Positions 35,033 through 45,268 of a stretch of 64,000 bases of DNA are shown here, piece by piece (the first letter of the stretch is position 1; each line of letters begins with the position of its first letter). The translations under genes were made by a program, and so were the position numbers. The stretch spans positions 40,801,391-40,865,390 of the forward strand of contig NC_089272.1 in the NCBI RefSeq assembly GCF_963678975.1, written 5' to 3'. The notes beneath the pieces were generated by a model that saw nothing but the letters and a program-made list of their open reading frames with translations, was not told where the DNA came from and did not search any database. Source of the DNA: Dysidea avara. Taxonomy: Eukaryota > Porifera > Demospongiae > Dictyoceratida > Dysideidae.

Positions 35033-35915
35033 ACACAATAACACAATAGTGTGATATAGTGAGGGGAAGGGCATCACGACACACAATAACATAGTGAGGG
35101 TAGGGGCATCACAACACACAATATTACGATAGTGTAACATAGTAAGGGGAGGGGCATCACAACACACAGTAATACAGTAGTGTAACATAGTGAGGGTAGG
35201 GGCATCACAACACATAATAATACAATATTGTAACATAGTGAGGGTAGGGGCATCACGACACACAATAATACAATAGTGTAACATAGTGAGGGCAGGGGCA
35301 TCACGACACACAATAATACAATAGTGTAACATAGTGAGGGTAGGGGCATCACGACAGACAATAATACAATAGAGTAACATAGTGAGGGTAGGGGCATCAC
35401 AAAACACAATAATACAATAGTGTAACATAGTGAGGGTAGGGGCATCATGACACACAATAATATAATAGTGTAACATAGTGAGGGTAGGGGCATCACGACA
35501 CACAGTAATACAATAGACAATAATACAATAGTGTATCACAACACACAATAATACAATAGTGTAACATAGTGAGGGCAGGGGCATCACAACACACAATAAT
35601 ACAATAGTGTAACATAGTGAGGGCAGGGGCATCACAACACAAAATAATACAATAGTGTAACATAGTGAGGGTAGGGGCATTACGACAGACAATAATACAA
35701 TAGTGTAACATAGTGAGGGTAGGGGCATCACGACGCACAATAATACAATAGTGTAACATAGTGAGGGTAGGGGCATCACGACGCACAATAATACAATAGT
35801 GTAACATAGTGAGGGGAGGGGCATCACGACGCACAATAATACAATAGCGTAACATAGTGAGGGGAGGGGCATCACGACGCACAATAATACAATAGCGTAA
35901 CATAGTGAGGGGAGG
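35033..35915. repeat. 48 bp minisatellite, about 18 units
   Basis: The consensus unit is ACACAATAATACAATAGTGT + AACATAGTGAGGGTAGGGGC + ATCACGAC. The 48 bp period is 16 codons, so all three minus-strand frames stay open for long distances (up to 360 codons) and repeat DAPTLTMLHYCIIVCR-like peptides. One unit is partly deleted at about 35515-35540. Confidence 0.92.
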
Positions 35916-36408
35916 GGTATCATAGCTTCACAACTAAGGGGTGGGAGACATATACACAAAATCATATGGTACTACTGTGTTTTATTGAGTACTTTATGGT
36001 TGCATGCATGTCCACTAGGCCAAGCCGTAGAAAATTTCTATGATGTATTATGTGGCCATTGCAAAGTGGCATTAATTTAGTGCAGTGTGAAACGTGTCTA
36101 TTTTAACTAGTAGTGTTACATAAAAAATCTGACTGGTTATTGGCAAACCATATATCGTCCGCATTTTTGCATATCGCTATCAGATCGTCACCAAAACAGA
36201 CATGTTTAAGTGCAACAAATAATGTTTGCAAATGCATTTTCTGCAATGCAATTATCTTTGGCTGATTGCAAAATTCTAGCTTCACTTTGATTTTCGCCTT
36301 GACCAAGGATGAACACTAGAGTACAGGATATATTGGAGTGCCACCTTGATATAGGCCTGTCAAGGCTAAAATTAATTTATTGCTAAAGCTATAGAACTTT
36401 GTTACGAT

Positions 36409-37204
36409 CAAGGGTGTAGGCAGTGGGGGGTTCGGATGAACCCCCCTTTCAGAAGCAGAATTTCTTAAAAATTAAAAATCACACCAAATCTTACAGCCCT
36501 GTAGCTCTCCGGTAGCTATTTGCCCACTGGTGCTCCTTTGTACTACTCTTGAGGGTCACATCACATTAATGCTGAACCATATCTATTGCATCACATGATC
36601 AATTGTGTACGTGATGCATGGTTGAAATGGCGTTAGTGAAATGGCGAAGGACTGTTCTATGGTTTATTACAAGGCAGAACTTGAGTGGTCGTGTTATACA
36701 TGTGTCAGGTTAGCACAAACTGTGAATTGTTGATGTATATTTACCTGATGAATGATTTGTTTATTTGGTAAATGTTGTGGGCACATGATGTCTCCAACAT
36801 ACTGGAGTACAAGCCATGTCTGAAGTTACTGACCATCAACAGCTGGATCAGCTGAGAGCTGAGAATAATGTTTAGCTGGAAAAAAGTATTGCCAACTAAG
36901 GGACTCGAGTGTGGAGGGCTTCCGTGCACTAGGAAATTGAAGTTGGCTGTCAGTATGCTGTCTGGAAGTAAAGATAAGTTAGTTTTACAATAGGCTTATA
37001 GTTTCTATAGCTGCATAAACAGCAGTGTGTAGGTTTTAGCTAGTTAGATGCACAAACAGCACCTTTTAATCTTACTGCCTAAGGGCATATTTTGTGTATG
37101 CACTATTTTAGTAACATGGTCTAGGGGAAGCACCCAGGCCTTCCTCTTAAGACATTCCACTTTAAATCCGAACCTCCTTCAAAAAAATCCTGGCTACGCC
37201 CCTG
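36409..37204. mobile_element. MITE-like element with CAAGGGTGTAGGCAG / CTGGCTACGCCCCTG ends
   Basis: The ends are inverted relatives of the CAGGGGCGTAGCCAGG terminus seen at 2992, 17190 and 19742. GGGTTCGGATGAACC at the left corresponds inversely to AATCCGAACCTCC at the right. The flanks GAT/ATGATG give a possible 3 bp duplication. No ORF. Confidence 0.6.
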
Positions 37205-37715
37205 ATGATGCTTACAATAAAACCTAACAGTACACATTTAAACAGTATGCTTAGTAAGGACAAGCTCTCAGCTCAAAAGTTATATACAACTATTGATACA
37301 TTTAGAACAATTTAAATGTACTTTACAAAAATGTACTAAATTCAAGAGTCAAGTGCAACTTTTAGTGAAAGTCAGAAGTCAAAGCATATTTTTTGAGGTT
37401 GACCACTTTGACTGAGGATGAACATAGGAGTACAGGATATGTTGGTGTGGCACCCCCTCACTGTTTATATATATATATAACTAGGCACGAAGGTGTTTTA
37501 GTATTACGAAAACACTCTCCAACAAATCTGTGTGACACTATCTTTCAAGTTAAGCACAAGAGTGCTGTCTTAAAACATCATATTGCATCTTAGCTACCTG
37601 TCACTTGATGCAGTGGTTATTCAAACATTTATAAGTATTCTCCACTAATTTGCAGTGGTGTTTTAGTAGATCAAAATATCAAGGTAGTGTTACTTGTAAT
37701 ATTGTAGAATGAATA
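37205..37715. other. Noncoding
   Basis: It contains a second copy (37405-37460) of a 55 bp sequence also at 36295-36350 (GAGTACAGGATATxTTGGxGTG). No gene seen. Confidence 0.4.
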
Positions 37716-38109
37716 GACCGTATTCTAAATGATGTCACACGGATTTTCTATTTGGGGGATTCTTATATTTTCGAGTATTATCACCAATGGCGATCGAGAT
37801 TTCAAAGATTGATATAGAAGCTAACAAACTAGATATCGAGGCGAAATTACCAGGTTTGGTTATTACAGCAAAGAAACAATAGTTTTTCTTCTAAACTTTG
37901 AAAACCAGCTGAAAATTTTTAACCTGGCATTAGAGAATAGATTTTATACCCTTATAATTGTACCTGTTAGTTTTAGGTCAATATCTTCTTCCAGGGTTGA
38001 ATAGCGATTTGAATATTATTAAGCCCCATTGGAACTCTCACTCGAAATGGTTAGAATACCCCAAATAGCCACAGCCATGTTATTTTGTGACGTCATTTGG
38101 AATACGGTC
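37716..38109. mobile_element. Tc1/mariner-type MITE with TA target duplication
   Basis: The ends GACCGTATTCTAAATGATGTCA and TGACGTCATTTGGAATACGGTC are inverted and flanked by TA on both sides. It is 394 bp. A short open stretch (ATGGCGATCGAGATTTC, 37790) is too small to call. Confidence 0.75.
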
Positions 38110-38856
38110 TATTGTGGCACTGTTCAAGTGTGATGGTACAGCATTTAATCAAGAAAAAATTTCCTGACCTTATACTTTATGTATAATTGACACATTTAAT
38201 TCAGCAGGTGGCTACATTAGGCAGGTCACAATTGACATTCTTCATAAGAATGGTCAGCTAGACATATTCTGGGACCATCACATAGTGTTCTGTGCCATCC
38301 CTCCCCATTGTTAAATAGACTACCGACTACCCAGCTTGCCAGTGCTAGGACAGCCGTGTATCATCCCCATACCTTTCGCGTTCCAGTCAAAATGTAGCAC
38401 GCGCTTCTTTTCTCCCGTTAGCGTACGCAAATACATGTCTTATCACCATTCGCCACTATATACTCCTCTGACAGCAACCTCTCGTCCACTGTTGTCACAA
38501 AGTACACCCCAATGTAAGCGCCTGGCATGAAAAAAGGGCGGATTGTCGTTTGATAAAACATTTTAAATCGATCGATGGAACAAAAATAAGATGGCGTTGA
38601 GAGAATGCTGAAACTTTACTAAGGAAAAGCCAGTCGTGTTTCATTGTCAGCTGAAAGTAAATCACCGATAAACACCTCTGCTGTGATAATGATTTGTTTA
38701 AACCCAGACTCGAATAGATTTGACGTCACCAGGTGGATCTACCAGCAACTTCAAGCCAAAATGGTATGTTTTTTTTAAAATTCATAGCCAGGTGTTAACC
38801 CCTCGTAATCGCTACACTTTATGCAGAAGTATGGTATATACGGTGTGCTTTAGGTC

Positions 38857-39015
38857 CTACACCCAGACCCAAAGGTGTAACCCTCGCGTATGGAAAGTTC
38901 CCCAATGGGTGCCTATACTTTGGCCATCGATTTTTTTAAATAGCTCATGACCTAGGATTTCCGGTAACGCCCTCTGCAGGGTAATTCGATCGGATTCAGT
39001 AGCCCTATCAGCCAT
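38857..39015 (-). pseudogene. Mirror-image first exon of the RING gene (short minus-strand ORF)
   Basis: Reading leftward from 39015 gives MADRATESDRITLQ, nearly identical to the start of the RING protein at 39517 (MADRVTQSDRITLQ). The inverted repeat then ends and the frame runs 38 more unrelated codons to a stop at 38857-38859. It has its own inverted TATA box. It is an inverted duplicate of promoter and exon start; there is no evidence that it makes a functional protein. Confidence 0.55.
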
Positions 39016-39197
39016 ATGGTTAAGCAAATGCAGTTTATCTGATGCCTGTCACAGCACGTAGGCTATTTATACCTTGTGTGCAGTAGCTAATAGACCTCTA
39101 CTAGACCTCAAACCATACTTTCAAATACAATACACATTATGCTCCTTCTTTGTTCAACCTGTAACATTCTTTGTTAGTTACTGGATTTGACACTTAA
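38973..39197. repeat. Left arm of inverted duplication of RING gene promoter
   Basis: It is the inverse of 39333-39559. The match is nearly exact from the exon 1 codons out to GCTCCTTCTTTGTTC and weaker further in (CATTCTTTGTTAG, GATTTGACAC). The arms are separated by about 135 bp. Confidence 0.88.
39064..39071 (-). promoter_or_regulatory. Mirrored TATA box
   Basis: TATTTATA on the plus strand is TATAAATA on the minus strand, the same distance from the mirrored ATG as in the RING gene. Confidence 0.5.
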
Positions 39198-39332
39198 GTA
39201 TGCTTAGCTATATATTCCGGCACAGTATAGAAACTTGTGGTTAGTGGGTACTAGAAGAAAGAACTAAACTGGCAAGCAGCCATATAGTTCTTAATTACCT
39301 AGCTAAACCTCTATGTCAGAGTAGCTAGCTAA

Positions 39333-39559
39333 CTACGTGTCAAATCTAGTATCTAATAAAGAATGCTGCAGGTCGAACAAAGAAGGAGCATAATGTGTAT
39401 TGTATTTGAAAGTATGGTTTGAGGTCTAGTAGAGGTAGCTAGTAGCTACTGCACACAAGGTATAAATAGCCTACGTGCTGTGACAGGCATCAGATAAACT
39501 GCATTTGCGTAACCATATGGCTGATAGGGTTACTCAATCCGATCGAATTACCCTGCAGA
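39333..39559. repeat. Right arm of inverted duplication (RING promoter and exon 1 start)
   Basis: Partner of 38973-39197. It carries the functional promoter and the first 14 codons of the RING gene. Confidence 0.88.
39461..39468 (+). promoter_or_regulatory. TATA box of RING gene
   Basis: TATAAATA lies 49 bp before the ATG at 39517. A start site about 30 bp downstream would give a very short leader. Conservation in the mirrored arm suggests it belongs to one promoter block. Confidence 0.6.
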
Positions 39560-40899
39560 AGGGAGAACAGCAAGCTGATGTGTTCATGCATCAAGTGACT
39601 ACTGAAAATCTCCGCCGCTTGTTTCAGGTTAGCTATAGCTAGCTAACAGAGGGACGTGGATCTACCTTGCAGGATTGCTATGGCTAGCTATATCATAGCT
39701 ATACGTACAGTGTATAATGGTGTTTTTTATTTTTTATATATTTTTTTTGTTTTAAACTAGCTATAGCTAAGTACTTCATAGATTGCATTTTTTTCCTTTC
39801 ACATACAGGTTGACCCTTCAGTTGTCTTCTTGAAGGACAGTATTGACGAATCGATGTATTTTCCAAGTGAGAATGGGACCTTTAACCTGTCTCAAGAAGG
39901 TGTGATGCCCTTTTCAACTCTACTGGTGGAAGGCAGGAACTGGACAGAGGGCCGTACCAGGACCCCAACTGGGACCCCATCTTTCCATGTCCAGTCTTTA
40001 AACAGCAGCAACAGCAGTATACCCGGGACCAATCCACCTGTACATGTACTTGCATCGTCCACTCCCTACCAGGGGTCATCTAACTCTATGTTCAGATCGG
40101 TGGTGGCAAGGCGTCCTCCACCATCTTCCACTGTGAAACTGGTGCAAGCCAAGCTAACAAAGAACGGCAGGACAATAAGGTTTCATGATAAAGCCCAGAT
40201 ATTTGTGAATATCACAGAATCTACAGCTCACACTGAGTTTATATTGGCTGCGATACAACAAAAGTGGGGATCGGATCACGTTATTGTGACAAATAATGGC
40301 CTAAAAATTGAAAATTCATCTGCCACTCAAGGTAGCTAGCTGTATGTAAAAGCAATGTGCATATACTGTACACAGTAACAATACAGGACTTGTGGTTTAC
40401 CGTATGTATAACTTTATCATTTTCAGGGTTAGCTTTCTGGAAGGCACCCAGAAGGAAATTATATGTCATGACACAGAGGGATCTCAATATGATTCAAGAT
40501 GATGCTGACGATGACATTGACGAAGAGCTGGCACCTCGTGCTGCCAAAAGGATCAAAAATGAACTGAGGGATATGAGGGATGAGTTTAGAGGCTTAAGAT
40601 CAATCATTGAAAGGACATTGCCAATCTCATTAAGGGACAAATTGAAAGATATATTAAAATGTTGTATATGTCAGGTGGTCCCGATAAGGCCACCGATGGT
40701 TGTATCAATGTGCTGCAAGTCAATCGTAGGATGTGAACAATGTGTTCAGCAGTTGCTGGCAACCAGTCATTCAGCAAATTGCCCGCTGTGCAGGGACACG
40801 GACTTTGAGACTGTCAAAGTTCTCGGTCTTGATGGCTTGATTACTGCTGTAAGCAGTTACTTAGAAGATGAGACTGACACTGCTGGAGATGAGAGTTGA
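39517..40899 (+). CDS. RING-finger protein (probable E3 ubiquitin ligase), three exons, intact
   Basis: Exons 39517-39627, 39809-40331 and 40427-40899 join in frame (phases 0 and 1, all GT-AG) to give 368 residues. The start MADRVTQSDRIT is the first ATG after a TATA box. Residues about 38-130 are low-complexity, Ser/Thr/Pro-rich. Residues about 145-211 (VKLVQAKLTKNGRTIRFHD...) are an unrecognised folded-looking region. Then come an Asp/Glu cluster (DDADDDIDEE), a basic charged helix (AAKRIKNELRDMRDEFRGL) and a RING-like domain: CCICQ, SMCCKS, GCEQC, then CPLC. The Cys spacing fits a C-rich RING with Cys where many RINGs have His. RING domains recruit E2 enzymes for ubiquitin transfer; the target here is unknown. 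No membrane segment or signal peptide. It is single-copy in the window and shows no lesions. Confidence 0.87.
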
Positions 40900-41289
40900 C
40901 CAAAGTTAAACTGTATAGCTAGCTAGTAGTTTGTTGTAACCTTCTTCATTATTATAATTACAGGTATATTTCACTTGAATTAATATTTGTTATTGTAGTC
41001 ATTGTAGCTATCTAGCTACATTGCTCATATTATTTATTATTTGTATTGTAAGTGATCACATGCAATCTTTAAATTGACATTAAATTTAAAACAAACAAGT
41101 TGAAAGTCAAGGAGAGGATGGGGATGGGGTTTAGAGAAACTAAAATAAAACTAGATGATATCTGGCTGTATATGACTGTTGACATGAAAGTGCTTATAAT
41201 ACAGGTTACGTAGCAACGCGCATGATCAACCAAGTCTCACGATCACGTGACAAATTCAAAATTATAGCGGTTTTCACGAGTGATCCGGC
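40900..41289. other. RING gene 3' flank
   Basis: AT-rich; AATAAA-type sequence occurs at 41143 (CTAAAATAAAACTAG) and could serve polyadenylation. Nothing else recognised. Confidence 0.35.
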
Positions 41290-41353
41290 ATGACTGGAGA
41301 AGAAGCAGTGAAGATTTGCAACAGACATGGACCATGGGCTATGAAATACACTA
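41290..41353 (+). CDS. Possible first exon of an unknown gene
   Basis: ATG at 41290 opens MTGEEAVKICNRHGPWAMKYT and is followed by a good donor (CTA-GTAAGTG). The upstream 80 bases are CpG-containing, unlike the surrounding DNA, as expected of a promoter. No convincing second exon was found downstream, where repeats dominate. It could equally be a chance ORF; low confidence. Confidence 0.25.
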
Positions 41354-41561
41354 GTAAGTGTTCCGTATTCTACAGTATATGCATATACATGCACGCATGT
41401 TCCCAAGCTACGTAGCTAGCTAACCAACCAGGACTGAAGGCTGCAGAGCTCAGTTGCCGTGTCATGTGTATCTATAGCTAGCTAGCTAAGTACAAATGTG
41501 AATTTATTTGTCAAATCCCCTAGTGTCAAGGGAGAAAGGCTACGTAAAGTAAAAAAACAAG

Positions 41562-41950
41562 TGGAAAAAATATTTTAGATGGAAGACATTCAAAACAATT
41601 AGACCAGACCTCAAACAATGGAAGTGACCAGTGCTAATTATAACCAGTGCTACCACATTGACTTCTAAAATAAATTGCCAGAACAACAACAACAACAACA
41701 AAAAACCACTCCTTTTTCTATTATGCAATCCATGTGGTACATAAATATAACTTCTATTGTTCAACCAACCATTGTACCATTTAACCAGTGTGGTTTTGTT
41801 TCATTTGGGATTACCATATGTGTGCATCGAACCACTGGACTGAACTATACTATGACCACCCTTCTATTTCCATTCTGCAATCCATGTGGTACATATATAT
41901 TTTATTTTATTTCGATTGTTTAACAATTGCAGTGTGATAGTGCCATGTAT

Positions 41951-42016
<66 letters not shown>
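41562..42016. repeat. Direct repeat unit 1, ending in (TG)n
   Basis: It starts at TTTTAGATGGAAGACATTC and is nearly identical to 42536-43013 apart from microsatellite length. It ends in (TG)n at 41955-42016. Confidence 0.85.
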
Positions 42017-42020
<4 letters not shown>

Positions 42021-42535
42021 CAAGTACGGCAAACATGTGGAGAGTGTGTGAAAAAGGGGGGGGGAGGGGGGAATCATGACTAGCACAAGTAAAGTACCGG
42101 TGGAGGAGAGGATATATAGTTTGTGCAGTGCATCAAAAGGTGCATACAACCACTTTATGGCTATAATTATATGATCGTTTTACAATCATATCGCTTCATA
42201 CGTCCAAACAATTTCAAATCTAGCCAGGCTTGTAGTCAGTGTAGCTATACAGCCAGACCATATGACAATTATATGATACTTTTATTAATTAATTTAAAAA
42301 TAATTTTCCTTTGTCTTCCCCAGTATATCGTCTGCTATATAGTTATTAGCCAGTTGATTTATTTTTGTTTATTCATTTTTTTGTTTAAAAAAAAATTTAT
42401 CGATTTGACAGTTATGGTACAGCTACAAGCTAACAATACATGCAGTTGATATATAGATAGCTAGATTGTGGTGTAGATGAAATGTACAAGTCGTGCATGT
42501 TGTCTCAGTCGAAATTAAAGCAGGCAGGATACTTT

Positions 42536-42949
42536 TTTTTTTAGATGGAAGACATGCAAAACAATTAGACCAAGCCTCAAACAATGGAAGTGACCAGTGC
42601 TAATTATAACCATTGCTACCACATTGGCTTCTAAATTAAACAGCCAGACACACACACAAAAAAAACCACTCCTTTTTCTATTATGCAATCCATGTGGTAC
42701 ATAAATATAACTTCTATTGTTCAACCAACCATTGTACCATTTAACCAGTGTGGTTTTGTTTCATTTGGGATTACCATATGTGTGCATCGAACCACTGGAC
42801 TGAACTATACTATGACCACCCTTCTATTTTCATTCTGCAATCCATGTGGTACATATATATTTTATTTAATTTCGATTGTTTAACAATTGCAGTGTGATTG
42901 TGCCATGTATCATGTGTGTGTGTGTGTGTGTGTGCGTGCGTGCGTGTGT

Positions 42950-43013
<64 letters not shown>
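42536..43013. repeat. Direct repeat unit 2, ending in interrupted (TG)n
   Basis: Second copy of 41562-42016, same orientation, 974 bp away. The (TG)n here (42913-43013) is interrupted by GCGTGCGTGCG and CATG. There are no LTR-like ends or coding region between the copies, so a local tandem duplication is the simplest reading. Confidence 0.85.
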
Positions 43014-43015
<2 letters not shown>

Positions 43016-44082
43016 CATGATCATGTAGCTGCTAGACAAATAATAGGGGCACATGACACCTCACTAGCCAATATGACTATAACCCTGGGCATTGGGGAGG
43101 AGGCATTGGTAGTTTATGTAACATGACCCAGGCACTCAGTATTCCCAGAGTGCCTTTGCACTGATACTCTATAGCACCATGTAACTATAGATTCCCTGTA
43201 GACATAATTAAACATTACATTATATTTGTTTTATTCTTCTAGATGAATTAACAATATTACTTTATTTTTTTTATAGATAGCTAATTAACCATAAGATTAC
43301 AACCTGCTCATGGATTGCTTTACATTGTATCAAGAGAAAATTAAAGTGTAGCTGTACAGAAGGAGACCAAAGTGAGTAGTAGTGATTAGCATACGGGCTG
43401 TGTTTTATTTGCTTATGCTTGCTGTTGTTACAGGCTACTGGCCTAAAACACATGGATACAATTAACTCACATGGATGCAATTAACTGTAGTTATAATTAT
43501 ATATAGCTAATGATGTTAAAAATATTACCATTTTTTTGTTGTGTGTGTATGTGTGTGTATGTGTACATATGTGTGTGTACAGATGTATACAGTTTCACTG
43601 TAGCTACATAAGAAGCTAATTGAAGTGTATTTTTTGTTGCACCTATAAATGTCAAGCCCCACCCCCAGTAGGGTGGATATAGTGGGGATTTGATGAAGTG
43701 GAAAGTCAAATTCTCCTACCTAGCTGGGACGAATTATATAATTATTAGGTCAAATCCCACATATAGTCCCATGCACCATGTGACGAAGGGGATTTGACAC
43801 AAAAAAGTACTTGTGCTGCCCAACCCCCACATATCCCGTACTGGCTTGGTGGGAGTGGGATTGACATTGATAGGTCAGTGCATGATTACGTGATTCAGTA
43901 CTGATGTAGCAAGTATTGAAATGCTCAGTGCAGGCCTCCACTAGCAATATAATTATACTAACTGCAATTAGCTACTTAGCTCTATTGTTATGTGAAGATT
44001 AGATCTTATCTAGCTAGCTATCATTGCTTGTTAATTAATCTCAACTAGAGGGGATGCGCTAATTATAATGTACAGATAGTTA
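43014..44082. other. Noncoding, with a piece of the 20821-type element
   Basis: About 43640-43880 contains AGTGGGGATTTGA and GGGGATTTGACACAA motifs related to the centre of the element at 21050-21310. No gene seen. Confidence 0.4.
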
Positions 44083-44271
44083 GGCCAATGAAACTTGATT
44101 ACTAGTTTCTCGCTCAGATTTTTGAAATTTTGATGCGGGCGGGCGGTTTTTATTCATTATTCATTATTGCCTACTCAGGGTGTGCTGAGATCAGAAACCT
44201 TCATATTGTCACTAAAGTGCTGTAAAATTGCATGGATAACACTTCTCATTTGAATAAAAAGAATATTACAG

Positions 44272-44462
44272 GTTTTTGCAATTGAATTCGGCGACTTTGC
44301 AATTGAATTCGTCCCGTTTGCAATTGAATTCGTCGCTGTTGCAATTGAATCCGTCCCGTTTGTAATTGAGTTCGTCGCTGTTGCAATTGAATTCGTCCCG
44401 TTTGCAATTGAATTCGTCGCTTTTGCAATTGAATTCGTCGCTTTTGCAGTTAAATTCGTCCG
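44272..44462. repeat. 21 bp tandem repeat, left arm
   Basis: About nine units of GCAATTGAATTCGTCGCTTTT and variants, each with an EcoRI-type GAATTC and CAATTG. The 21 bp period is seven codons, so several frames stay open. Confidence 0.9.
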
Positions 44463-44794
44463 TAACAAGAATGGCAGCTGGAGCAAACACGAAAACATGA
44501 TGTAGCAGCTGCTACAAGAACTTGTTCAAGTACAACGGTAGTAAACAACTCTTTATAAGGCAATAATTCTTCCACTACAGCCTATCCAGCAACATTCCAA
44601 ACTCTACTACGCCATTCGCGATGGGTGTGGTCACTCGCGAGCAAGTTAATTAACTTGTCAGACAGCTATCAACTTCGCGTACTACCAGCTTCAATTACCT
44701 TCTAGTGTCTCAAGTGTAACTCTCCAAGGCATAAATAGTTCATCTCTTAATGAACGGGTTGGTTTCTTGGAGCCGTTTTGTTTATGACGAATTG

Positions 44795-44977
44795 TAATGC
44801 AAACGCGACGAATTCCATTGCAAAACCGACTAATTCAACTGCAAAACCGACGAATTCAATTGCAAAACCGACGAATTCAATTGCAAACGGGACGAATTCA
44901 ATTGCAATACCGACGAATTCAATTGCAAACGGGACGAATTCAATCGCAAAGGCGACGAATTCAATTGCAAAAACCTG
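44795..44977. repeat. 21 bp tandem repeat, right arm (inverted)
   Basis: About nine units of GACGAATTCAATTGCAAAACC and variants; in one frame they read TNSIAKP or TNSIANG heptads. They are the inverse of the left-arm units. Confidence 0.9.
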
Positions 44978-45268
44978 TAGTACTCCTGGCATGCCTATAA
45001 TAAAGTGACTTCTTTATTAGAGTAAAAGTGACTGCTCTATTAGAGTATTTCGATCTAAATTGCCAATAATGAAATTCCATGCGGGTGCTAGTGAAGGGAT
45101 GTGGGCGGTGACGCGAAACTGCTAATCAAGTTTCATTGGCCTTAGTTAGCCTCAGGGCCAGCCGCTTACACTCATTGTATAGACGCGAGAGGCGCAGTTC
45201 AACAATAGCTAATTGGTTGGCACCATGCAAATAAGTAGCTACAGGTATATAGCCTCGAATATATAGCC

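Larger units (their letters stand above)
44083..45141. mobile_element. Harbinger-like non-autonomous element with TTA duplication and 21 bp tandem repeats in both arms
   Basis: The ends GGCCAATGAAACTTGAT and ATCAAGTTTCATTGGCC are exact inverses, flanked by TTA on both sides (44080-44082 and 45142-45144). TWA target duplications are typical of PIF/Harbinger. Both arms contain tandem 21 bp units in opposite orientation. No transposase. Confidence 0.82.

Noticed and set aside
34883-35965. 360-codon minus-strand ORF
   Set aside because: It is the 48 bp minisatellite read in frame; all three frames are equally open because 48 is a multiple of three. No domain.
41562-43013. LTR retrotransposon with direct repeats
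   Set aside because: The repeats lack TG...CA ends, the 520 bp between them has no primer-binding site, polypurine tract or Pol sequence.
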